From Lepisosteus oculatus (lineage: Eukaryota; Chordata; Actinopteri; Semionotiformes; Lepisosteidae), in contig NC_090699.1 of NCBI RefSeq assembly GCF_040954835.1, positions 19,663,817 through 19,727,816 of the forward strand: a stretch of DNA of 64,000 bases, read 5' to 3'. Of the stretch, positions 10,161 through 22,500 are shown one piece after another. Numbering within the stretch: the stretch's first letter is position 1; each line of letters starts with the position of its first letter. The translations under genes were made by a program, and so were the position numbers. Under the pieces are notes generated by a model. The model was not told the DNA's origin. It saw only the letters and a program-made list of their open reading frames with translations, and did no database searches.

Positions 10161-13100
10161 AACCGAGAGCATGAGGCCCCACACTCATAGGCCTAAGTCA
10201 GGAGACTCTAGTCATCTTTAGAAAAGATTAGTCACATAGTGAATGGGTAAATAATCTTAGAAGTTTTTGCTGAAGTAAGGTATTTCATATACTTTCACCT
10301 TTCTTCCAGCCTGCTATGCGCCACCCTGCCCTCCACTCCTCGCTTGGCTGACACAAACTGGCAAGAGCCCAGTCCAAACTGATGTTGTGACAGAACATAG
10401 TCTGTCTGGACTTCGATGTTACATCTGACCAGATTTCCAAAGCACAGTTATGGGGTGGTGTAAACTCATCTCACTGCCATCCAGTGCTGAAATATCACCA
10501 GCCTATCCGAGAACAAGTTATGCTGGAGCCCGTCTGCATAAGCATAAGGTCACTGCAGTGATTAAAGGTAAAAGGTAAAAAAAAATTCCACCCACAGTTG
10601 CCTAATAGAGTCGAAGATTGAATAATCAGAGATCCCTCATGATACTTAATACTTGTCATGTCACAGCAGATGAAAAAACAAGACAGCTGTCTTCTTTAAT
10701 ACTGAATACAGAAGTGCAGTCTTGAAGATCTGCAACAACACAATACAATTAAAGAAAACACACTGACTTTTTTTAAACTTAAATATAAACTAAGTATACA
10801 GAATAAAAAAATAGTCACTCAATTTCACTGAAATGATTGTTTTAGGATGTTGTATTATTTGTTATATTTGGATATTCTATAAAAAAATAGACATGAGAGC
10901 CTGACATGATCAGGATGTAAAAAAAAGGGGCTGCTGTTGTCACAGAATGCAAACTGTTGAAGGAGGAATAGGCTATGAAATTGGGTCAGTGGCCAGGATT
11001 GTGTCGGTGTATGTCACCTCCCAAAGTATTCAGCTTCACGTATTCTAATGAGGAGCAGGGAACAATTAGCAACAATTAAGGAACACACAGTTCTTCCAGC
11101 TAGGAAGCAATTACCACACCTTAGGTATTGATGCATGGACGTGTGCGGGTTTGCTGAGCCGGTTAGACCCAGACCTTGGGCGTGGGGGGGCTGAAAAGCA
11201 GACAATGAAGCGATAGGACTTATGACAGCTGAAGGGCTGCACAGCTCACAGATGACCTGAACTTCCTCCTGATAATCTACTGGGCACACTTCCCCCTGAC
11301 AGAGCCAGTAGAAACCCTCCTGAGGGGGGATTGGCTAACGGTAGGGATAAAAAGATCTGAGCCTGAGCAGAGGGCTCTCTCTCCACTTCCCACGAGCCCC
11401 TCGACACAACACAGACAGCGCAAGGGAAGCCGCAGCCTGTGAGACCACAGCAAAGAGGAGCTATTGGCCCACAGACCAAGAGAGACATTGACAGCGGAAC
11501 AGAGGTACTGTGCAGAGACTTTAAATACCTTGAGGCAAGGAGCACAGAAACAGTGAGCTGATACTGAAGCTGGGGGAATGGAGTGGAGCCTGCTGAGGAA
11601 CTCCCAACATAGCCCTAGCAGACTGGGGAAATTGGACGGGGTGATATCTTAATATGTCTCAAATTAATATCATAGTAATAGTAATAGGATTTCCCCAAAT
11701 CCTCAGTATCAACATCTAGTCTGCTTACATTGCACATTCACATCATCTATATTTACCAAATTCCTTCTTGCAGGACTGTGTAGGGTCCAAATCATGTATA
11801 ATCATGCAGGATTCAGCACAGAGGAAAGTCAGTCACCAGCTGTCCTCTGTGCTTGGCATGACTCTAGTGATCACAGGGAAAGTATAATGTATTGTTTAAA
11901 GGGTTTTCATCATACACGCTTTGTAATTTCAAGATTCAGCGATAGTAAAGTTTAAAATCGTAACTTTTTGATTTTAGTTATATCCCTTTTTAATGCAAAA
12001 AATTGGAAGCTAAAATTAAAATCAAATGCACACACAATAAACCATTTTCAAGGATTTGTATATGTGATAACAATATACATATTATGTGTATACACATATG
12101 ATTGCAGTCATACCACACCATTTTCAAAACAGAAATATGGAATATGGGACTCACGTTTCTTTGCTTCTGAGAAAAAAAAATATCACTATCAAAACACCAA
12201 TAACACTATGAACTGGATTTCTTTTGTGCTTATGCATTTCACAATACCGGGCTTATTTTGCATCTCAAATTTGTCTATGATGCAAAACATTAAAATCTGT
12301 AATTATATAATAGGACTGCAATATGTACTTTTAAAACAGACACACATACATATCTCAGAACTTTCTACAAAGGGGAGCTCTGACATTTTACCAGTGTGTG
12401 CAAAAGCACCAGTTCTGAACAATTCTAGATTTTAACTTCCCGTCACACTCATAAACACACTCATTCAAACTGGTAAAAAGTGTGATTATATATTATCGGG
12501 CTTATCTTCACTGGATAACCATTTGGTTTTGAATCATATTTAAAACTCTTCTGAGTAACTGAGCCTCCCAGGGCAGATGTTTCTGTTTTCAATCCTGCAC
12601 CTGAGGAGCTACACCTCTCTCACATAGTGTGTCACATTGGACCTCTGGGGTGTCAGAGCCTGTTCCAGCTAATGAAACCCCTAAAAAGGAATTGTATTGT
12701 CTGTTGTCTAATTTTAGACCTTTGGTACACATTGGAGGCCTGTGCAATATCCTGTTATTGCAGAGGCGCCTGATGATATTCTTTGTTATAAGATACCAAG
12801 GAAAGTGTTATATGTTGAAGTCTAGTCAAGTCTAGTGTCTGAAATTGAGTTTTGATTTTCAATAAATATTTTTAACCAAGTGTGCCTGAGAATAAAGAAA
12901 TCATGTGCCATAATTATACCAACCACTCGAGTACGGTATATTCTTGGTCTAAGTTTATTTTACTTATTGATTTATGCGCTCAGCTTATTTCTGATTTCCT
13001 CCATTTTTATAATCTCCATTTTGTAGCCATACTTTTCATAAAGAAGCTACTCTACATTGAAATATACCAAAATACCAATCTATGATCACAAACAGAACAA

Positions 13101-14479
13101 ATAAATGTACATATTACCCACTAGTCAGTGTTATTAAGAAACATACATTGTCTAGCAATCAGTAAAATGTTTTTACACTGAAAAAAACAATGTGAAATTC
13201 CAAAGCCTCCTGTTAAATTCACCATGTATCTGCAAACATTATTTACTAAATAGCTGTCGATTCTTTGTGCTGACTGTGGATTTCCTCATATGTCACTAGT
13301 GGTTTTATATATGTCATTTTGGAGGCATTTTTAATAACAAATATTAGGTACAGCTGTAACATTCTGGATACTGACATATAAAACACTGATTACAGGGATT
13401 GTGTTCTCCCTGTTTAATCAATGGGTAATACTGTATATTCAAAAGCACTCAGACATTCTAACATCTCTGAGAGAACTGTAAAAGCAGCTTATAGTTGAAA
13501 CAATATGTATATTATCTTCTGTAAGTATTTTATATATAGACAATTCAAATCTGGAAAAATACATTTTTTCCACCCTGCAAATGCTAAAGATATAGTGGAA
13601 TAAAAATTATCCTTAGAACTAGACTCCAGGATTTTGCTTGTATCCCTTGCACACTATACTTCTACAGTAACAGCTGTTTGTACTGGTGCCTCAGGGGTCT
13701 CTATTGGGGCCTTCATCTATGCGTTACTCATAGGTTGCATGCTTCATGAAACATGGTGTCTAGCCTGACAAAACTCTAATTTATTTTACTTCCAGCTCAG
13801 ACACTCAAACAGCTGGGTACACTGGTTACCTGGAATTTAAGGGACTACTCTGAATTTCTCCCCTGTATGCATGTGCTTGTGTCCTGTGATACCCAGTGAC
13901 ACAGTGAGTACCCAGAATAGTGCCCATTGTCTGCTATTTTAAATAGTGTCTCACCACAAATCCGTTTTGGACCAAGCAGTTATTGAAAATCAATGGCGAT
14001 GGATTTTATCGACTTTCAAGCTTACCATATAAAGCTTGCTAGCAGCAAGCAGCGCAGCAAAAGTGTATGAAAACAATGTACTTCTGTGAGTAAGCTAGAA
14101 GACGTTGTGGACTCTTTACGAATTTATCACATCATAAACACTAACATTCCTGTAATATTACATTTAAACATCCCTGTAACATTCCTGGATAACAGATACA
14201 TTGGTTATTCAGAAAATAAACAACAAATAAAACTTTTATTCGTAGCGCACATCTCTAGACTTTTTCGAATCTTTTCTCCTCAGATTGAAATTTGCCGACT
14301 GCAACTAATAACTGATAATAATAGGCATGTAAACAATGAGACGTTAAGGTACAGGGAGTTAAAACTTACTATTCACGTATATGTGACACACTACCATATT
14401 ATACACTACTATAAAATATATATAACGTTATGTTTCCATTAATCTGTCGAACCTTTCCTTAGCAAAATTGACTGATCTG
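10161..14479. other. Intergenic, no gene recognised; possible old repeat at 11.0-11.6 kb
   Basis: No coding sequence was recognised. The segment at about 11010-11640 differs from its surround in being less AT-rich. It contains a TATA-like gataaaaag after a GC-richer stretch and could be part of an old LTR or another dispersed repeat; I cannot name it. The 155-codon open frame at 11968-12435 is AT-rich and has no recognisable domain, so it is not called. The rest is unremarkable AT-rich sequence. Confidence 0.4.
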
Positions 14480-14493
14480 TCAGCAGGGGGCAC
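14480..14493 (+). promoter_or_regulatory. CTCF-type motif upstream of scd
   Basis: The bases TCAGCAGGGGGCAC match the CTCF core at 13 of 14 positions (first C replaced by T). The motif lies about 1.7 kb upstream of the scd promoter, in sequence that is not obviously a repeat. Occupancy is inferred only. Confidence 0.4.
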
Positions 14494-15479
14494 GAGCGAC
14501 GCTTCTTGACTTCCGAAGCATGGAGGCGGTCAGATGCCGTCCTGTGGCGCTGTAAAGCAGCTCGAATGAAATCCGTCTTTGTATATTTACACGTAAAGCT
14601 ACAGACCTGGAGTAATTCGTAATGTCTGAATACATCAGAATTACCCTGGGTTAGTTCTTTCAGTTTATACTTTGATTACAAACCGAGCTTCTGTCAGCAT
14701 GTGAAAACGAAGGGTTATCGAAGAATATCCATAAACCCATTTTCTAACCGCTTCATCCAGTTCAGCGTTGGGAAGGAATCGTCTTTATTTACTTGTCAAG
14801 TCTCCAATAAACTATAATTTAAGGAAGATTATACAGTTATACAGTGTTAATACGTTGCATTTGGTGTTGTGAATTAAGATTTATTAAAAAATACTTTTAT
14901 TTTAGGAAGCAACTAGGTCTAGATTCCATGGAGGGTATTGATATCGTATTCACTCGATTTAGTCGGCAAGTTCGGTGATTATTGTTACTTTACATGATTT
15001 CACTGAGTGTAATGCTAAGAAGTAGCATTTTATTTTGAAGTAGTGAAAACTAATTAATGTTATTGGCGAAATGACATTTATAGTTATTCACGGGAGAATA
15101 ATAGCAATATTATTCTGGTGATTTTCTGTAGGATTTATGATGTAATATTTATTGCTTTCAAAAGCGTGAGAATCAGTTAGGAAAAAAAAGATTTTAAAAG
15201 GGTAAACGCCGTCTTGTGATGAGGTGAAACAGCTCGAATAAAGTAAATCTTAATATATTTACTTAATTGTGTTACACTAGGATGAATATACCTATTCATT
15301 TGCATGTGTAATATTTTTGTCGTTTTGCTTTTATTCCGAGTAACTTAAAAACTGATCAGCAGTGCTATCCAAATGTTCACAATATCTTAAAACTCCGCGG
15401 CATCTTCAATTTATTTTGTATCCCCTTATTGCTTCGCTGCTAGCTTGCCTACCCGATTCAACTCCATTATTTTTCAATA

Positions 15480-15786
15480 ATCGATGAGTCCAGTCCAGGG
15501 TCGTGGCGAGCCGGAGCCTAACCGGCCAGACCATGAGTGCAGGGCAGGAAATAGTGCAGACATCACGCCAGTCAGCCGCAGGACACGAACACACACGAAC
15601 ACGGGAGACATTATACAGACGCCAGCTGACCTAGACTGCGTGTCTTTGGACTGGTGAGACCGGAGCGCCTGGCACCCACCCACATGCAAACTCCTCACAG
15701 ATGGACAGCAAGCCCGATATCGGACCCGCAGTCCAGGAAGCTGCGAGAGAGGCAGCAGCAATAATCGCCACACCGCCGTGCCGCAG
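15480..15786 (-). repeat. Dispersed fish repeat, family of the 49.1-kb copy
   Basis: On the minus strand this reads as a diverged copy of a common fish repeat, with a ggcggtgtggcgat-like head, gagtttgcatg, agtccaaagacac and gttaggctccggctc. The same family appears on the plus strand at 49120-49415. A separate fragment of its 3' end (ccgcttcatccag, minus strand) lies at about 14735-14762. The head resembles tRNA-derived SINEs, but the class is not certain. Confidence 0.6.
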
Positions 15787-16119
15787 TATTTAAATGAATA
15801 ATTCAGCCGCCCAGGCACCGCTTGAAGGCTTTAGATCTGGGAGGAACGAGTTTGGAGTTTTTAAATTCTATTTCCCCCAGAGAGGCGCTGTGAGACGTCA
15901 GGATGACCTACTTTTAGTGCGGGTTACTGTCGGACGTTGACTCGCAGCGTCTGAACGAAAACAAATGACACCAACCAGGAAGCAGACAATACCAGAATCG
16001 GGCGTCGTTTTTTCTTTGAAACTTTAATTGTGAAACTACCGAGTACAGTTACGCGATTTATTTACCCACACATTCGTTGCGAAAAAAAAACCCACCGGCC
16101 ATGAATGAATAAAATTTAA

Positions 16120-16330
16120 GGTTTAACAGCAGATACCAAAGGACCAATGAAACTGGCTGAATAAGATGGCACCAAACTGTCGACCAATTACTTTCTTCAG
16201 TACCTCCTCCCTAAAACGACATCAGAAGCTTAGGTAGAGAGCATCATCGTGAGTACCTCAACAGTACAGCACAGGAACAAGCGCTTATTGTGTGGTCTGT
16301 AGCACTTGATCCACACTGCATAATTTTCAT
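16120..16330 (+). promoter_or_regulatory. scd: scd promoter with two CCAAT boxes
   Basis: Two CCAAT boxes on the plus strand, at 16144-16148 and 16184-16188, are exactly 40 bp apart. They lie a little upstream of the first scd 5' UTR exon, whose donor is CAAG|GTAAGT at 16364/16365. Mammalian SCD promoters depend on NF-Y (CCAAT) and SREBP for sterol, insulin and fatty-acid control, so similar regulation is inferred. I did not find a canonical SRE with confidence. The transcription start is not fixed by the sequence. Confidence 0.55.
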
Positions 16331-16583
16331 TTTCAGTGTGTTTAAAGCAGCTGCTTCTCTCAAGGTAAGTGCTAATCAAACATTGTTTTCATTTACTGGT
16401 ATTCCTATTTTTCTAAAACCATATTTAAATCTAAAAACCTAAGGGAGAAAGCAAAACATATTTAGCAAATGCAGCAATCGAAAAGGTACGGTTTTTCTCG
16501 TTTCTTGAAATGTACACTCAAACGAAGAAAATGTCTGTCTTTTAGATTTTAGTAGCTGGCAAGAAGCGCAGAATTAGCTCACG

Positions 16584-19500
16584 ATGACTACAGCGGAGAC
16601 ACGCAGAAACGGGGAGGTTGCGACAGAGTCCACGGTGGAAGACGTGTTTGATGAGACTTACAGGGAAAAAGAGGGTCCGAAACCTCCCAGGAAAATTGTA
16701 TGGAGAAACGTTATCTTGATGTCCTTACTGCACGCAGGAGCTTTGTATGGGCTGACCCTGGTTTCCTCTGCTTCTGTCTTGACCTTGATGTGGGGTGAGT
16801 GTTGTTGCCACAGTTCATGATTTCCACGATCTGTGATACTTCTTTCATTCAAAATGGCCTACACATTTTTTGTGGCGTAGTTGAATTTAAAATGTGATGC
16901 GTGCGGCACCGAGTCGCTTTAGTGCTGTTGAGAGCCTCTGAGGCGAAAAGAGATCCTTTCGCAGCTCAGCACCTACTGGAGACACGCTGTAGTGAGAAGC
17001 GAAACCGCTTGAATTGTTGCTCATTGTAACCAGCAGGAGCTCGCAGTGTTGGATCTCGCCGAAACCCGCTGAAATATTAAACTTTTAGAGGTATAAAAAG
17101 AAATTCTACAACTTGTTTTTCCAATCCAGCGTCCTGGTGTCAAATGTTTGCTGTTTCATGTTCCACAGTGGTATACAATTCAACACCCCCCGGCAATCCT
17201 GATTATTTTAATTGAACTCCAGATTCACCTAATAATTACCAACTAAATCGGGAACAGGCAGTTCACGTCCCGTTCCAAAATCAGCTTTATTTGAATGGGT
17301 CAAGACACCCATTTATTTATTTTATGTGTTAATTGGGAGTAAAAATAAAGTATTGCTGAAACCTGCAGGAATGCAGCCACAGAGCAGTGAAGTTACCTAT
17401 ACTTGAACTAGACCTTTTTGAATCGTTTTAAGTCCCAGAACTAAAGTGGCTTGAAAACTTTTCAGTGGTGGGAAAGCAAAAAGGTTCATTTCAGTTAGGG
17501 GTTCAATTAAGCGATTGAATGTAGAATGTAGAAATTGAAAACTTGAAGGCCAGGAATCTGAACACCTACAAACGTGACAAGCGCAGAACACACCATGGAC
17601 CTGGGGGGGCTGGATTTCTAGACTTTTTAAAGCAGCAGCACCTGAAGAGCTGGGAGAAGTTGGTAAAGTGGTTGAATTAAGATAATACAGATCTGAGCTG
17701 GAATGAAAGCCTGCAGACGCTCCTTTACTGAGACCAAGCTGAAACAGTTTGCCTGCACAGTTCAGCTTCACTACTTACAAACGCAACTGATTAAACTGTG
17801 TGAAAATCCTAATCCTAATATTTTAGTGAAGTATTTCTTCATTAAGGGAATTCCATTTGTTTTATGGGGTAGAGGCAAAGACTAACTGAATGCATATTGT
17901 TTAGTGAGGAAATCATTTTCTTAGCTGCTGATAAAAATGAAAAGTACAGTACAGAAATGACACTTGTTGAGTCTGATTCAGAGTTGTTAGCATAGTCCAG
18001 CATTTTATTTCAGCAGAACGTACTGTATCAGTTTCCTGTGCTTGTCTTAATTTACCAGATAATCCTTAATGTACATATTTCAGGTGAAAGCCTGCCAGTG
18101 CAGAACTTTCCAGGTTATACAGTATGTGATGCTGTTGTCATATGTAACCTTATAAAACTTAGTGGTTTTCCCCTATTCTCACACTGAATATTTTTTTGTA
18201 TTGCATCAGATGAGGAATAAGTACCTGCATCTGCAGTCAATATAGTATAGTAGTCTGTGTAGTTACAACATCCTTCCTTCCAAAGGATAAAATCTAAGAT
18301 TCAATATCTGAGGAAAACTCTGTGTTTGGCTTTTTATAGGAACTATGTACTAGCCCTTTGATAGCATTAAATGTTCATTTATTACTGAATAGCTAAACAT
18401 GAACTAGAGGGCACAAGTGGGAACTACATCCACTTTAAACAGAGCATAGGAGGCAAAGGGTTCTTTACCCATAAGTTTGTGTGAGTGACAAGCTACGCAG
18501 TCGTTGAAGCCGATACCCTGGCATTTTTCAAGAAAGGGCTGAATGAGATTGGATCAATTACCTAACTTCCAAATGAGCCAGGTGGGTCTAGTACGTCCTG
18601 CTCAGCCAGATGTTTTTTGAAAGAAGTTATGATATTGGTTTTATGTATCACAGTGACCAAAGCTGAACCACAGTATTCTTAAATGAAATTATAGTTATAA
18701 TAACCCTTTTTTTCTAGTTTTAACTGTTTATTGCAACATATGTTTGCCTTGTTGTTTATGTACATTGTCTGGAGCAGAGGTTCTTTTTCCTAGTCCTGAG
18801 GGGATTGTTGTGTGCTGCTTTTCATTCCAGCTGTGCCCCTTAATCACCAGTGCTAATTGGTGCCAGTAATTGATCTACTTGCTTCATTACTCAGGCCTTG
18901 GTTTCAAAACTTCCCCATTTAAAGTGCATTACATACAACAACAAACACAGAAGAATTTGCTTGTTTATTTGTGACTAAATGCTCTTAATAGGTGGCCAGT
19001 GATCAATAGACGGGTGGGAATGACACAGTGTCAGACGCACACACATTGTGTCAGCGTTTTTCCTTCGGTTTATGTCCTGTTTGTCACATTTCAGCTGACA
19101 CACTTGAGTGATGGGAGCTCTGAAGCTCACGAATAAGCACAGGGTTGATACCGATGATACATCCCATTCAACACCTTAAGAGATAAAGACATTTTTCAAA
19201 TAGGCTTAAAATGGAAAATAGAAATCAATTAGTCTGTGATTAAGAATACCATCTCCCTGGACCAGGAGTGTGAAACATCTGGCTAGAAGATGGTAATGAT
19301 GTTAGTCCAAACACCTATAATATATGTTGTTCATAATTACATGTCTTCTTCAAGTTGTTTTTTTCTATTCTTTTTTTAGTCTGTTTCTGCTTCCTGCATA
19401 TAACACTCTGCACTTAATCTACATTAAACATCACCGTCTTCTACCAGGTGTTCGCCCAGTCCTGACTTTTGTCTGATTCTTCTTAAAATCTCCTTTGCAG

Positions 19501-22500
19501 CTTCTACAATGCCAGCTGATTCTATAATTTAACTCTGGAATGAATCTTTTGTTTTGAGGGAATTTATCAAAAACCTAAGAAATTCTTACTACACAATATC
19601 ATACAGTCTCTTTATATCCATTAGTACTGTTACTTGTTCAACAGATACTGACAAATTATTTAAGTAAGGCCTTGCCTTTTAATTCCATGTTTACTATCCC
19701 ATAAGGACTTAAGAAAGATTGAAAATGAAGGAAGGTCATTAGACCCATCTTGCTCATTTGGTAAAATATGTTCCAGCTGTCTCTTTAAAAGTGCCCAGAG
19801 TCTGGGCTTTAACCACCTGGCTGGCAAGTCCCGTCCCAGAAACTCACAGCTCGTTTGGGTTACTGGATCATTGTGGCCTCTCCTCACATCTGCACAAGTA
19901 CGAGTCATGCCCCTTAAGAAGACATGCTGTCTCCTGAATCCGTTGAATGCTGTTGCCATGCAGATGATCCCCTGGTTGAATTTGGACTGTTGCAGCGGTT
20001 TTGTTTCTCTTTTTATAAGTGCTAATTAATAGGTTATGGAAAAACATTTCTTAATTGAACATATTCACTTATTAAACTGAAAAAAAAATCATGTGTGCTT
20101 ATAATCTTTACAGATTGATGTTTTAAGGGGGGGCTGGTGAGATCTGCTGGACTGTAGCTCTATAGGACCAGAGTTGCCCACCCCTGCTCTGAAGTGAAGT
20201 AGTGGTCACTTGGACCCCTGTATCTGCTGATTATTTTGTGCCTGTAGGGCCCTTAATCACTTCTGCCCAGCTGATGCCTTTGATTGATCTGTTTGTTTAA
20301 TTAGCCTTTTTCTGCACTCTGTCCTTGGATTCAAAATACCTATTTATAGTATAATATTCCCAACACTGTAAGCATACAGAAGAACCTGCTCCCTCATTTA
20401 TGACTGAAAACATGTCAATAGGTGACAGGAGGTTGGATGTTGAATGGATGCAGGTGTGAAAGCATACTGTATGTCAAACACTTCCACGGTGTTTATTGTT
20501 GATTTTTTTTTTCCCCCTTTTGCTTTAGCCCAGGTGGTTACATTTCGGCTAACACACCTGAATAAGGGGAATTCCGAAACTGAGGAATTGAGACAAATTC
20601 CACAAACCCCAACATCCAGTGTTTTAAAGAGTTTAAAGAAAATTCAGGATTGAATTTAGACAACACGCCTAAAACAGAAAATCAGAATGAATTTCATCAT
20701 GATTATGGCCTTGGCTGGAGCAGAACCCAGAAGGTGCACTGGTCCTCCAGGATCAGGAGTGAGAACCAGTATCTTCACCCATGTAATTCCATAACAGGCT
20801 GCACACATTCCAAATTTCCATATGAACTCCTAGCTGGGTTCTAAACAGTGCTGTGTCCCTCCCTACACATATAAGTGCTGATATAAATCAAAAGGTTAAT
20901 CTACGTGCATTTACTGACATTCTAAAGGACAGATTACCAGACGGAGCCCTCATCCTAACATTGCACTAAGCTTGGCAGTGCTGAGGCGGCGTAATATTAT
21001 ATTAGAAGAACAATAAACAATGGCAGTTGCAATAGACTTCCCATTGTTAGCTGGGTCAGCCGATAACTGTGTCCTTCTGAGCCAATTTTCAGGCCTGCCT
21101 CATGGTCACAGAGCCCACAGGTCCTCGGCAGTCTGCACTAATGGTACATACAGCTACCTTTAGTCTTAGTAGCAGGTACAGTTAATGCTGGTTTAGGAAA
21201 GGACTGTACCTAGTTAGTCTGAACAGAGTTAAAAAGGCATGTAACTGGAATAATTGTGACTGTTCGCATTGGGACATGTTTTAACGCTTCCTTTCTTCCT
21301 TGTCCCTGGGCAGCTGTCTTGTGTTTCCTGCTGAGCGCCTTAGGAGTGACAGCTGGGGCACATCGACTCTGGAGTCACAGGTCCTATAAGGCCAAACTGC
21401 CCCTGCGGATCTTCCTCGCTTTTGCCAATTCAATGGCTTTTCAGGTACAGTACAATAATCTCCCAGTACTACGTGAATGACGCTCTTTGAAGAGATGAGA
21501 AAAGCCAGAGACTGTGAAGGAAATCTTTTTAACTGGCATATAATCACATCAGTGCCCCCTTCACTGAGGCTCATGGGTAGATAATTATTAGTAATAATAA
21601 CTGACTGGATGCCTGCCAAGCTTATTAGCTTAAGAAACAGGATGATGATCTCCAGTCATGTTCTCTGTATTAATTGTTGTTACTTAAAAATGGCAGGTCA
21701 TAGGTGAGCAGAATCTTTGCTAATTATATTGTGCGTAATCTGCAGAATGACATCTACGAGTGGGCTCGGGACCACAGAGCTCACCACAAGTACTCTGAAA
21801 CAGATGCCGATCCCCACAATTCCGGAAGAGGATTTTTCTTTGCTCACATTGGTTGGCTCCTGGTACGCAAACACCCTGATGTCATTGAAAAGGGAAGCAA
21901 GCTGGAGCTCACTGATCTGAAGGCAGATCCCGTCGTCATGTTTCAAAGAAAGTAGGTGGTGCAGCTTTCTCTCCACACGCTGGTCATTGACTCGTTTTGC
22001 TTTGTAAATGAACCAGCGTTCAAGTCTGCTCGTTGCTGTAAATGATTCTTTCTTTTTTTGTGTAGGATTATTTCATCCATCTTAGATTTTATGGTATTAG
22101 ATTTTAAAATCTCCATTTCCCCAGAATATATATGTTCGTTCACTGTGCTTTGATGCTTCCAAAACTTTATACAGTATCTACTGTAATGTAATTGTGAGCG
22201 TGGTCTTTCCAAGTATGAATGCTTGACAGTTTTAATAATTATTATTTTCTTGCATTTCGACATATAAGAGGGGACCCTACAGCCTTCACCGGGATGATGT
22301 GCAGCAGCCATTCTGCACCAGTAGCTCCACTTCAATAAAATACGTGAACAAAATGAATGTCAGATTTAAAGATTTGATATTCCCCATTTTGGCATGTTAA
22401 AATAATGCTATGATCTGTAGACTATTGGTTTATATCCTGCATATTTTTTCACCTGAACTTGAATAATGGAGATGACTGTCTGCTTCAATAAGAACCTGCT

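Noticed and set aside
11968-12435. 155-codon open frame in the intergenic region
   Set aside because: AT-rich composition, no domain, no flanking splice or polyadenylation logic; probably chance.
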